Origin: Agromyces cerinus subsp. cerinus
GTDB lineage: Bacteria > Actinomycetota > Actinomycetes > Actinomycetales > Microbacteriaceae
Reading direction: 5' to 3'
NCBI RefSeq assembly: GCF_900142065.1
Contig: NZ_FSRJ01000003.1
Location: 186,001-250,000 of the forward strand
DNA length: 64,000 bases
The notes beneath the pieces are model-generated. The model did not search any database and was not told the DNA's origin. It worked only from the letters and a program-made list of their open reading frames with translations. This document shows positions 33,983 to 42,551 of this stretch, piece by piece; the stretch's first letter is position 1, and each line of letters begins with the position of its first letter. The translations under genes and the position numbers were made by a program.

Positions 33983-36562
33983 TCAGCCGACCAGCGCGAC
34001 GCGTTCGCGGAGTTGCGGGGTGCGCACGTGGCCGATCGATTCGAGGAGATCGAGCGCGCGTCGGGCCGCGACCCCGGCGGCAGCACGGTCGCCGGCCGAC
34101 TCCAGCACCGCCGAGTGCACTGCGAGCGACCTCGCCAGTTCCAGTGGATCGCCGATGGTTTCGGCGACCGACTGCGCTGCGGTCGCCCGCCTTCCCGCGA
34201 GGCCGAACTCGCCGGTGGCGACGGCGATCTCCGCGAGCGTGTTCAGCGCGTCGGCCTCGACGAGCGGCCAACCGACCTCCCGCGCCTCGCGGAGCGCTCG
34301 CGCGCCGGCCGCCGAGGCGTCGTCGAAGCGCCCGCGCGCGAGCTGCACGTGGGCGTCGAGCACGTCGAGCTCGGGCTCGACCTCGATGCCCTCCGAGCCG
34401 TCGAGCATCGCGCGGCACTGGGCGATCGTCGCCGCGGCTTCGTCGATGTCGCCGGCCGCGACCAGGATGCCGGTGCGCACGACCCGGAGGTACGACGCGG
34501 AGAAGCCCGTGGTGCCGTGCCGGATGAGTCCGTCGATGTCGGCGAGGGCCTCAGCGGTGAGTCCGATCGCCCCCCGGAACATCGCCCGATTCGAGCGGAT
34601 GATCGCGAGGTTGACCTCGTCGCCGGCCGACTCGCTGATCTGCCGAGCACGCTCGTACCCGGATGCGGCCTCGGTCGACCTGCCGCGCAACCGCGAGAGA
34701 TCGGCGAGGTTGCCGATCGCCCGCCCCTCGGTGATGCCGTTGCCCGCCGCCGAGGCTCGTTCGCCCGCTGTGCGGTACGCCTCCTCGGCGAGGTCGTAGC
34801 GGCCGAGCATGCGATGCACGTTGCCGATGATGTTCCAGCGACGCCCGGGCATCGCCTCGGTGCCGATGCGTTCGGCCCGGTGCAGGGCCGCGAGGGCTGC
34901 GTCGACGTCGCCGAGGCGCTCGGATGCCCGGGCGAGCAACTCGGCGATGTCGCCGCGCTCATCGGGTTCGGCCGAGGCATCCGCTCGCACCAGCAGGTCG
35001 TGCGCCTCGGCCCAGTAGCCGGCGTCGCCGAGCTGTTCGGCGAAGCGCTGCGCGAGGCGGACGAGCTCGGAGCGGAGGCCGAGCTCGTCGGCGAGCAGCG
35101 CCGCGGCATGGAGTTGACCCACCCCGACCCGGTCGAGCTGCGAGCGTTCGGCGACGACCCCCACGAAGGTCCGGCCGAACTCGCGGCGAACCGAGAGCGG
35201 ATCGGTGTCGAGTGCGAGGCGGCGGGCGAAGGCTCGCACGGTGTCGTGCATGCTGATCAGCCCCGATTCGGACTCCACGAGGTGCAGCGAGGTGAGGCGG
35301 GCGATGCCCGCGCCGGGCGCGAGGTGCCCGATGATGTCGCGGTGGATCGGTGCCGAGAGCAGCCCGAGCGAACGGAACAGCGCCATCGCGTCGTCGTCGA
35401 GGGTGGCCACCGTCGACCGGAGGAACGGGCGCACTCGCTCGTCGGCATCGCCGCTCTCGAACCGTTCGGCCACGTCGTCGAGGCTCCACCGCGGATTGTC
35501 GCGCACGAAGCGGGCGATGACGGAGAGGTCGAGTCGGATCCCTCCCGAGGCTCGCGCCAGGCGAGCGATCGCGTCGTGACCTCCGGAGGTGATGCGATCG
35601 CCGAGTTCCCGCTCGAGCGAGGCGATCGCCTGCTCGCTCGTGAGCGGCTCGATGACCAGGCGCCGTACCCGAGGCGACGCCGAGCGGTCTGCGGACCCCG
35701 CGCGCCCGCGTTCGATCTCGGCCTCGAGGTCTTCGAGCATCGCGCGCGACGTGACAAGGATCTGCGCGCCCGGAATCCCGATCAGGAGCGGCGCCACGGC
35801 TGCCGCCGCTGCCGCGTCCTCGAGGAGCAGCAGCGTGGGGCGGCGGGCGCACGCCTCGGCGATGCGGCGTCGGAGGATGGCGGCGCCGGCCCGGTGCTCG
35901 GTACGGGCGCCGAGCGCGCGGGCGATGCCGCGGAGCGCCTCTTCGGCCGCCACCGGTGGCTGCACGCTGTCGTAGCCGCGGAGCTCGACCCTCAGGGCGA
36001 GGTCGACCCGGCCCGCGGCGCGCTCGCCCTCGGCCAACCGCCGGGCGAGCATGCTCTTGCCCACGCCCGGCAGGCCGGTGATGACGAGCACGGTGCCGGG
36101 AGCGACGGCGGGGGCCGACGGAGGAGCGTCCGACGACACCGGAGGCGCTGCACGGCCGGCGCCCAGCTCGGTCACGACGACGTGATCGCCGAGGGTGGCA
36201 CCGGCCAAGCGGAGCGCGAGCCGCCGCCAGGCCTCGGCCGTGCCGGCGGGCACCCCGAGCGCGAGCACGATGTCGCCGACGAGATCGGCGTCGATCCGTC
36301 TCCGATCGGGGCGGAAGCAGTCGTAGACGGTCACCCGGCCGGGCGCGGCGCCCGACCCTCGCTGCTCGCGCAGCACAGCGACCCGCCGGGTGAGCTCCGC
36401 GAAGCTCGGCGCCCCCTGATCGAGCCGGAGCTGCGTGAGCGCGCGCGAGAACGCCGCGAATCCATCGATCCCGCGCGAGGGCATGAACGCGGCGGATGGC
36501 GCGGGGCTTCGCGACGGTCCGTTCACAGCCGTTCCTCTGCATCTCGGGAGATCCGGGCGCAT
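33983..36562 (-). CDS. STAND-type NTPase regulator with TPR repeats
   Basis: About 859 residues. An N-terminal XRE-like or related helical region (to about residue 120) is followed by a P-loop NTPase domain of the NB-ARC/SARP-associated type with ITGLPGVGKSMLARRL, then a Walker-B-like LLLLEDAAA and a TSRA motif, and a C-terminal half of helical TPR-like repeats. Such STAND proteins act as ligand-gated switches, usually transcription factors, sometimes defence sensors. The start is uncertain: ATG 36562 is used; ATG 36484 (MPSRGIDGF) is possible and neither has a good ribosome site. It is divergent from the SMR pump. Confidence 0.78.
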   Translation of the reverse strand: MRPDLPRCRGTAVNGPSRSPAPSAAFMPSRGIDGFAAFSRALTQLRLDQGAPSFAELTRRVAVLREQRGSGAAPGRVTVYDCFRPDRRRIDADLVGDIVLALGVPAGTAEAWRRLALRLAGATLGDHVVVTELGAGRAAPPVSSDAPPSAPAVAPGTVLVITGLPGVGKSMLARRLAEGERAAGRVDLALRVELRGYDSVQPPVAAEEALRGIARALGARTEHRAGAAILRRRIAEACARRPTLLLLEDAAAAAAVAPLLIGIPGAQILVTSRAMLEDLEAEIERGRAGSADRSASPRVRRLVIEPLTSEQAIASLERELGDRITSGGHDAIARLARASGGIRLDLSVIARFVRDNPRWSLDDVAERFESGDADERVRPFLRSTVATLDDDAMALFRSLGLLSAPIHRDIIGHLAPGAGIARLTSLHLVESESGLISMHDTVRAFARRLALDTDPLSVRREFGRTFVGVVAERSQLDRVGVGQLHAAALLADELGLRSELVRLAQRFAEQLGDAGYWAEAHDLLVRADASAEPDERGDIAELLARASERLGDVDAALAALHRAERIGTEAMPGRRWNIIGNVHRMLGRYDLAEEAYRTAGERASAAGNGITEGRAIGNLADLSRLRGRSTEAASGYERARQISESAGDEVNLAIIRSNRAMFRGAIGLTAEALADIDGLIRHGTTGFSASYLRVVRTGILVAAGDIDEAAATIAQCRAMLDGSEGIEVEPELDVLDAHVQLARGRFDDASAAGARALREAREVGWPLVEADALNTLAEIAVATGEFGLAGRRATAAQSVAETIGDPLELARSLAVHSAVLESAGDRAAAGVAARRALDLLESIGHVRTPQLRERVALVG

Positions 36563-36669
36563 CGCGAGGTCACCGCCCGTGCGGTTCCACCACCCTATCG
36601 AGCGGGTCGCCACCGAGCTGGACTAGTGTCGGATGCCGCTGCTCCCGCCACCCGAGAACGGAATCCACC

Positions 36670-37002
36670 ATGGCCTGGCTGTTCCTCACCCTCGCGATCG
36701 TCTTCGAGGTCGCGGCGACGAGCTTCATCGGCAAGACCGAGGGCTTCACGAAGCCGTGGTGGACGGTCGGCGTGCTCGCGGCGTACGGAGTGTCGTTCGC
36801 GATGCTCGCGCAGGCGGTGCGCGAGCTCGAGATCGGCATGGTCTACGCGATCTGGTCGGGCGTCGGCACTGCGGCGATCGCGACGATCGGGGTGCTGTTC
36901 CTCGGCGAGAGCCTCACGATGCCGAAGCTCTTCGGCATCGGGTTGATCATCGCGGGCGTGATCGTGCTCAACGTCTTCGCCGCGCCGGCCGCGCACGCCT
37001 GA
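36670..37002 (+). CDS. Small multidrug resistance (SMR) efflux protein
   Basis: A 110-residue four-helix proton-coupled pump. The essential Glu lies in helix 1 (IVFEVAATSFIGKTEGF) and the Tyr-Ala-x-Trp-Ser-Gly motif of helix 3 is present, as in EmrE/QacC types that expel cationic drugs. Only one SMR gene is present, so it would act as a homodimer. It lies divergent from the STAND regulator, with a TAGTGT box at 36624-36629 upstream; regulation by that protein is possible. Confidence 0.92.
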   Translation: MAWLFLTLAIVFEVAATSFIGKTEGFTKPWWTVGVLAAYGVSFAMLAQAVRELEIGMVYAIWSGVGTAAIATIGVLFLGESLTMPKLFGIGLIIAGVIVLNVFAAPAAHA

Positions 37003-37026
37003 TCGGGGCGCCCGCCGCGACCCGAC

Positions 37027-37044
37027 ATCCACCGTGCGGTGGAT
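37027..37044. other. Inverted repeat between the SMR and GAP-family genes
   Basis: ATCCACCG (37027-37034) and CGGTGGAT (37037-37044) are perfect eight-base arms around TG. It follows the SMR stop by 24 bases and precedes the next start by 33, so it may be a terminator for the pump or an operator. Confidence 0.5.
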
Positions 37045-37077
37045 CCGCCGGCCCGCGGCATCCGACAGGCTGGACGG

Positions 37078-37839
37078 ATGGACCTGGACCTGCTGAGCGG
37101 GGCCGCCCTCACCGGCCCCGCCCTCCTCGGCGCACTCGCGCTGCTGGCGCTCGTCGACTCGACGAGCTTCGGCACCCTGCTCATCCCGACCTGGCTGCTG
37201 CTCGCGCCCGGACGCCTGCGTCCCGGCCGCATCCTCATCTACCTCGCGACGGTCGCCGGCTTCTACCTCGTGGTCGGCATCCTGTTGCTGACGGTCGCGG
37301 CCACCGCCATGCCCCAGCTCATGACCTTGGCCGCGACCCCCGGATTCCTCTGGGCGCAGCTCATCGTCGGTGCGGCCCTGCTCATCGGCTCGTTCTTCAT
37401 CGGCGGCAACCGCAAGCGCTCCGGCCCCGGCCGGTTCGCGCGCTGGCGTGAGCGTGCCGTCACCGACGTCACGGACGTCGCCGACGAGCGCGGCACGCTG
37501 CTGCCGCTCATGGGCCTCGCCGTGGCGGCCGCGGCGGTCGAGGTGGCGTCGATGCTGCCCTACCTCGTCGGCATCGGGCTGCTCTCGACGTCGGAGTTCG
37601 ACGCCGTCACGAGGTTCCTGGTGCTCGCCGGGTACTGCATCGTCATGGTGCTGCCGGCTCTCGCGCTGCTCGGCCTGAGGCTCGTCGCAACTCGCGCGAT
37701 GGAGCGGCCGCTCGCGCGGCTCGGCGCCTGGATGGAGAAGAACGCCGCTGAGACCACGGGCTGGATCGTCGGCATCATCGGGTTCCTGCTGGCACGGGCG
37801 GCGGCGGTGGAACTCGGCCTCTTCCAGGCGATCCTGTAG
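37078..37839 (+). CDS. GAP-family membrane protein
   Basis: A 253-residue protein with about six helices and the DSTSFGTLLIPTWLL opening typical of the GAP (Sap, sulfolipid-addressing-like) family of actinobacteria. In mycobacteria related proteins help move surface lipids; here the cargo is unknown. ATG 37078 fits a leaderless start with CAGGCT six bases upstream. It converges on the next gene through a very strong hairpin. Confidence 0.8.
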   Translation: MDLDLLSGAALTGPALLGALALLALVDSTSFGTLLIPTWLLLAPGRLRPGRILIYLATVAGFYLVVGILLLTVAATAMPQLMTLAATPGFLWAQLIVGAALLIGSFFIGGNRKRSGPGRFARWRERAVTDVTDVADERGTLLPLMGLAVAAAAVEVASMLPYLVGIGLLSTSEFDAVTRFLVLAGYCIVMVLPALALLGLRLVATRAMERPLARLGAWMEKNAAETTGWIVGIIGFLLARAAAVELGLFQAIL

Positions 37840-37847
37840 CACTGGAG

Positions 37848-37893
37848 ACGCGAACGCGCGCACCGACCGACCGGTCGATGCGCGCGTTCGCGT
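37848..37893. terminator. Very strong bidirectional terminator
   Basis: ACGCGAACGCGCGCA (37848-37862) and TGCGCGCGTTCGCGT (37879-37893) are perfect 15-base arms; the 16-base loop holds a further palindrome CGACCGGTCG. It separates the convergent GAP-family and Pro-rich membrane protein genes. Confidence 0.9.
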
Positions 37894-37915
37894 GGTGCGT
37901 CAGTGCGTCAGGTGA

Positions 37916-39229
37916 TCAGTCCCACTCGACGACGGCGCCCTCGGTCGCGAGGTTCAGCGACGGGGTGCCGAACGACGGGCCGAACAGCACGGAGCACGTG
38001 CCGGTGGCGCCGTCCTTCGTGCACTCCGCGGTGACCTCGACCACGCCCAGGTAGCCGCCCGTCACCAGGGTCGGCGCGTCATAGCTGAGCTCGGGCTCGA
38101 ATGCGCCGATCTCTGCCCGCGTCTCGGCAGGGAGCGTGCGCGTGATGGTGCCTTCGGTGAGCTCGGTTCCGTCGCTGAGCGTCGCCGGAATCGTGAGCCC
38201 GCAGCCGGCCTCGAGGGTCTTCGATGCGATGCAGACGTCGATCGAGGCCGAGACGGCCTGCCGGAAGGCCTCCGCGGCTTCGGGCGTGAGCACTGCGTCC
38301 ATGCCGCTCGTGTCGGGGTACTCGCTGGGCGCGGTCACGACGACCACGTTCTCGCCCTCGAGCGCGAATCCGTCGACGGTCACGCCGTACTCGTACGCGC
38401 CCGGGAACGCATCGACGTACTCGCCGCTGACCGGAACCCCGTTGATCGTCGGCTCGAGGCCGTCGAGCTGGTAGACGGCCAGCTGGCCGGTGCCGCCCGG
38501 GATCGTCCACCCCTCGGAGTCCTCGGAGACCGAGATCTCGGTGGTCACCGGCGTGTCCCCGATCGAGTAGGTGACGGGCACGAGGGCGTAGCCGCCAGTG
38601 ACCTCGGGCTCGCCGATCACGATGTCGGTGAGTGGCGCGAGCTCCTGCGACGTGGCGAGCACCTCGTCGGTCAGCAGCGGGCTCGACGACTCCGACGCGT
38701 AGAGGAACGAGCGCGCGGTCTCGGCATCGCCGTCGGCGATCGCGGTGAGATACCCCTCGACCGTCTCCTCGGCGCTGCCGCCCCCGGCGAAGGGGCTGCC
38801 GCCGCCGGCGATGCCGCGCACGGCGCCGATCGCGAACACGATCGCCGCGATCAGGGCGATGAGCACGACGAGGCCGCCGCCGACGATGCCGAGGATCGCG
38901 CCCGTGCCGAGGCCCTTCTTGGGCGGGGGAGCCATCCCGTCGGCGGGCTGAAGGGGGGCCGGTGCGACGGGCACGTATGCGGGCGCCGCGGGTGCTGCGG
39001 GCGCCGGTGCGGCGGGCACGTCTGCGGGAGCGGCGGGAGCCGGTGCAACGGGAGCCGGTGCGGCGGGCTCCAGTGCTTCGGGAGCCGGTGCCTCGGCGGC
39101 CGTCGGCGTCTCGGGAATCGGTGCCGCGACGGGTGCCGTCGGCTCGGGATCCACCTCCGGCGCGGGTGCCGCCGCAGTCGTCTCGGGAATGGTCTGCTGG
39201 GGCTCTTCGCCCCGGGAATCGTCAGTCAA
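37916..39229 (-). CDS. Pro/Ala-rich single-span membrane protein with two extracellular domains
   Basis: 437 residues: a cytosolic Pro/Ala-rich segment (about 1-100), one helix (about 110-135: ILGIVGGGLVVLIALIAA), then a Gly-rich hinge and an outside region with a domain of about 90 residues (ETVEGYLTAIADGDAETARSF, a NTF2/DUF4878-like start) and a second beta-rich domain with four Cys. Similar proteins are common in Microbacteriaceae; function unknown. I start at TTG 39229: AAGGGGGAA lies just before it and no better ATG or GTG is available downstream. Confidence 0.75.
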   Translation of the reverse strand: MTDDSRGEEPQQTIPETTAAAPAPEVDPEPTAPVAAPIPETPTAAEAPAPEALEPAAPAPVAPAPAAPADVPAAPAPAAPAAPAYVPVAPAPLQPADGMAPPPKKGLGTGAILGIVGGGLVVLIALIAAIVFAIGAVRGIAGGGSPFAGGGSAEETVEGYLTAIADGDAETARSFLYASESSSPLLTDEVLATSQELAPLTDIVIGEPEVTGGYALVPVTYSIGDTPVTTEISVSEDSEGWTIPGGTGQLAVYQLDGLEPTINGVPVSGEYVDAFPGAYEYGVTVDGFALEGENVVVVTAPSEYPDTSGMDAVLTPEAAEAFRQAVSASIDVCIASKTLEAGCGLTIPATLSDGTELTEGTITRTLPAETRAEIGAFEPELSYDAPTLVTGGYLGVVEVTAECTKDGATGTCSVLFGPSFGTPSLNLATEGAVVEWD

Positions 39230-39348
39230 TGTTCCCCCTTCGGTGGCCAAGCCTAGGGGCGCGGGGAAGGGGGTCCCGGCCACGGCGGGGTGGAGGACTC
39301 CCCATTGCGCAGTGCGCGAGTGTCGGCGGGTCGTGGTCCACTCGGCGC

Positions 39349-40149
39349 ATGGGATTCGACGCGCAGTTCCTGGGGGTTCCCGCGGCGATGCCGCGAGTGG
39401 GCGGGGCAGACGCCCCGGCCGCCGTCGAGCTCGAGTACCTGCACTTCTCGGTGGTGCTCGACACGGCGAGGCGTCTCGCGCGCGTCACGGGCGTGAATGT
39501 CGACGGGCCGTCGCTCATCGACCTGCCGCGCGGCGACGACTGGCGGCTCGACGAGCGCATCCCCGCCGACTGGCAGGCCGGCCCCGAGATCTACGCCCGC
39601 AACGACTTCGACCGCGGCCACCTCGTGCGCCGTCGCGACCCCGTGTGGGGCGCGCCCGAGATCGCGGCCCGGGCGAACGCCGAGACCTTCCGCTATCCCA
39701 ATGCCGCACCGCAGGCCTCGGGCTTCAACCAGTCGAAAGAGCTCTGGCTCGGCCTCGAAGACCATGTGCTCGCGCATGCCGAGGCCTACGGGCTGCGGCT
39801 CAGCGTGTTCACGGCACCCGTGCTCGCCGCGGGCGACCCGCCGTATCGCGGCATCCGAGTGCCCCTCCGCTTCTGGAAGGTCGTCGCCTGGAACGCGGGC
39901 GGCCGCCTGGCGACGACGGCCTTCGTCGTCGATCAGGCGCCGCTCGTCGACACCAGCGAGGTCGTCGCGCCGGCTCCGGGCGAGGCGCCGCCGCTCGGCC
40001 CGTTCCGCACCTTCCAGGTGCCGGTGTCGGATGTCGCGGGCCTCACCGGTCTCGTCATGCCCGACCTCGTGGCCGCCGACGTGCTGCCGTCGACGGTCGC
40101 GGTCACCGGGTGGCGGCCGTTGGCGTCGTTCGAAGGCATCGTGCTCTGA
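39349..40149 (+). CDS. DNA/RNA non-specific endonuclease (NUC1 family)
   Basis: A 266-residue nuclease with the ββα-Me signature DRGHLVRRRDP (residues about 86-96), preceded by NDF and followed by FRYPNAAPQASGFNQSKELWLGLED, whose Asn residues bind the Mg2+. The family cuts DNA and RNA without sequence preference. No export signal is visible, which is unusual for this family, so the protein may act inside the cell or be released by another route. The 3' end stops three bases from the convergent AI-2E gene. Confidence 0.9.
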   Translation: MGFDAQFLGVPAAMPRVGGADAPAAVELEYLHFSVVLDTARRLARVTGVNVDGPSLIDLPRGDDWRLDERIPADWQAGPEIYARNDFDRGHLVRRRDPVWGAPEIAARANAETFRYPNAAPQASGFNQSKELWLGLEDHVLAHAEAYGLRLSVFTAPVLAAGDPPYRGIRVPLRFWKVVAWNAGGRLATTAFVVDQAPLVDTSEVVAPAPGEAPPLGPFRTFQVPVSDVAGLTGLVMPDLVAADVLPSTVAVTGWRPLASFEGIVL

Positions 40150-40152
40150 CGC

Positions 40153-41364
40153 TCAGCCAGTGGCGGCCGGGCTCTCGCTCGACGCGTCGCTCGGCCGCGC
40201 TCCAGCGCCCGAGTGCCTCGCCTTGCGTGCGGCCTTCGACTCGGTTTCCGCTTCGGCCATGATCCGCTTCGTCTCGTCGAGGTCGCCGAGCATGGGGCGG
40301 ATCCAGAAGGAGTTCGGATTCGAGTCCACGAGCACCAGGCGCACGAGCAGGGTGAGCGGAATCGCGAGGATCGCGCCGATCGGGCCGATGACGACGGCCC
40401 AGAAGAGCACCGAGAAGAAGGTGATCGTCTGGCTGAGCGCCACGGCATTGCCGACGACCCGCGGCTGGATGACCGACTGGATCACGGCGTTGACGAGCCC
40501 GTAGACGACGATCACGGCGATGACCATCGGCCATCCGCCGACGAGGGCCGCGAAGACGATCGGCGGGATGATCGCGATGAAGTAGCCGATGTTGGGGATG
40601 AAGCTGCAGAGGAACGCCAGCAGACCCCAGATGAATGCGCCCGGCACCCCGATGATCGTGAGCGCGACCCAGTTCACGAGGCCCTGGGCCACGCCGAGCA
40701 CCGTCGTCACGATCATGTAGCGGCGCACGTTGTGCGCGTAGTTCACGAGCGAGACCACGACGAGCGGGCGGTGCGGCTTCAGCTGGCGGAGGAGGGTCGG
40801 CAGGTAGCCGGCGTCCATGGCCATGAGCAGCAGCATCGTGAAGAGCACGACGAGGGTCGTGGTCCATCCGGCGAGGCCGCCGACGACGCCGCCGACGAAG
40901 CCGATCACGGTGCCCGGGTCGAAGTCGGCGAACAGGGAGGACACCTCGTCGGCGCCGATGCCGATCGAGACCAGCCACTGCGCGACACCGGCGCCCCAGG
41001 CCTTGATCTCGTCGGCGTACTCCGTCAGCAGGGTCGCGAACTGGCCGAACGCGACCAGCACGGCGTAGCCGAAGGTGACGAGCAGCAGCACGACGGCCGT
41101 GATGACCGACCCCGTGGCGATGCCGCGGGGCACGCCGCGCTCCTCGAGCCACATGCGCAGCGGGTGCGCGCAGATCGTCAGTACGAGTGCGAAGAAGACC
41201 GGGGCGAGGATGCCCGCGATGGCGGCGAGACCGAATGCCGCGATGGCCGCGCCGCCGAGCCCCATCAGGATGAAGGCGTTGCGGTGCTCACCGCCCGGCG
41301 CCTCGAGCTGCACGGCCTCGTGAGCGCCGGTCGTCGACTGGGATCGCTTCCTGTTCCACCACAT
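40153..41364 (-). CDS. AI-2E family transporter
   Basis: A 403-residue polytopic membrane protein with about eight helices and the Pro-rich GLLAFLCSFIPNIGYFIAIIPP region plus GNAVALSQTITFFSVLFWAVVIGPIGAILAIPL, both characteristic of the AI-2E family (PF01594). Members export autoinducer-2 or small ions; here the substrate is unknown. A cytosolic tail of about 40 residues follows the last helix. ATG 41364. It stands alone. Confidence 0.9.
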   Translation of the reverse strand: MWWNRKRSQSTTGAHEAVQLEAPGGEHRNAFILMGLGGAAIAAFGLAAIAGILAPVFFALVLTICAHPLRMWLEERGVPRGIATGSVITAVVLLLVTFGYAVLVAFGQFATLLTEYADEIKAWGAGVAQWLVSIGIGADEVSSLFADFDPGTVIGFVGGVVGGLAGWTTTLVVLFTMLLLMAMDAGYLPTLLRQLKPHRPLVVVSLVNYAHNVRRYMIVTTVLGVAQGLVNWVALTIIGVPGAFIWGLLAFLCSFIPNIGYFIAIIPPIVFAALVGGWPMVIAVIVVYGLVNAVIQSVIQPRVVGNAVALSQTITFFSVLFWAVVIGPIGAILAIPLTLLVRLVLVDSNPNSFWIRPMLGDLDETKRIMAEAETESKAARKARHSGAGARPSDASSESPAATG

Positions 41365-41489
41365 GGGGACTCCGCTCAGCGAGCAGCACGCTCGCGCCTG
41401 TGCTCACGATAGCGAGCGGCGCACGCCGGGCAGCGGAGCCTCTCGGAATGCCGTGCGGGTCGGCGCGAAGTCGTCGGCGCGTCGGCGCG

Positions 41490-41522
41490 TCGTCGTCAGG
41501 GCGTCGTCAGGGCGTCGTCGTC
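41490..41522. repeat. 11-bp tandem duplication over the CDF stop codon
   Basis: TCAGGGCGTCG occurs twice in tandem, at 41496-41506 and 41507-41517; TCA in the second copy is the complement of the TGA stop. A run of GTCG words flanks both sides. Confidence 0.8.
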
Positions 41523-42496
41523 GCGCGGCGGCCGAAGGTGAGGGACGGGCTGGCAGGGTCCGAGAGCGTGAGGAGCACCCGCCCGACCTGTTCGGGCTCC
41601 TCAATCGCGTCTTCGAGACGTCGGAGTTCGGCCGCGACATCCGCTTCGCTCCGGTCGCCGGCGAGGTCGACCGCGGCGATCACGAAGACGGTGTCCGGCC
41701 CCGTGTACTCGATGTGCAGGAAGGTGACCCGATCGACCTCGGGCCGCTCGAGGAGCTCGCCGAGCACGACGTCGCGCGACTCCTCGTCGATCGCCTCGCC
41801 GAGGAGGAACGCGCGGTTCCGGCCGATGAGCACGACCGCGACGACGCCGAGCAGCACGCCGACGAGGATCGAGCCGAGCGCGTCGTAGACGGGGGAGCCC
41901 GTGACCTGGTGCAGCAGCACGCCGAGGAACGCGAGCACGAGGCCGATGAGCGCCGCGGCGTCCTCGGCGAACACCGCCCGCAGCGTCGGGTTCGAACTCT
42001 TCGCGACGTGCTCGATCGTGTGCAGTCGCTGCGACCTGGCCGCAGCTCGCGCCTGCCGGTACGCCCGAGCGAACGAGACGGCCTCGAGCACGAACGAGAC
42101 CGCGAGCACGACGTAGGCGACGCCGAAGTCACTCGCCGGTTCGGGGTCGATGAGCTCGCTGATGCCGTGCTGGATCGAGACGACGGAGCCCGCTGTGAAG
42201 AGTCCGAAGGCCGCGAACATCGACCAGATGTAGGCGTCCTTGCCGAAGCCGAGCGGATGCCGCGCATCGGCGGGCTTCCGCGAGCGGCGCTCGGCGATGA
42301 CGAGCAGGATCTCGTTCCCGGTGTCGGCCCACGAGTGCGCCGCCTCGGCGACCATCGAGGCCGAGCCGGTGATCGCCGCGGCCGCCGACTTCGCGATCGC
42401 GATGAGCGCGTTCGCGACGAGGGCGATGATCACCGTGAGGAGGCTCTCGCCCGCCGTGCCACGGTCCTCGCGGTCGTCGGTGTCGTTCTCGGTCAC
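41507..42496 (-). CDS. Cation diffusion facilitator (CDF) metal transporter
   Basis: A 329-residue CDF protein: about six helices (28-225) and a cytosolic ferredoxin-like domain. Metal-site residues are visible in MVAEAAHSWADTGNE (helix 2, His and Asp) and in VFAEDAAALIG (helix 5, Glu/Asp). It exports Zn2+, Mn2+ or Fe2+ with protons. I choose GTG 42496, preceded by GAGGGGGG; an upstream ATG at 42553 would overlap the divergent monooxygenase start. The 3' end lies in a tandem repeat. Confidence 0.9.
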   Translation of the reverse strand: MTENDTDDREDRGTAGESLLTVIIALVANALIAIAKSAAAAITGSASMVAEAAHSWADTGNEILLVIAERRSRKPADARHPLGFGKDAYIWSMFAAFGLFTAGSVVSIQHGISELIDPEPASDFGVAYVVLAVSFVLEAVSFARAYRQARAAARSQRLHTIEHVAKSSNPTLRAVFAEDAAALIGLVLAFLGVLLHQVTGSPVYDALGSILVGVLLGVVAVVLIGRNRAFLLGEAIDEESRDVVLGELLERPEVDRVTFLHIEYTGPDTVFVIAAVDLAGDRSEADVAAELRRLEDAIEEPEQVGRVLLTLSDPASPSLTFGRRATTTP

Positions 42497-42551
42497 GTCG
42501 CCCCCCTCGTCGAGTCTGGCATCCGGGACGGCCCGGTGCGACAGTTGAGAC

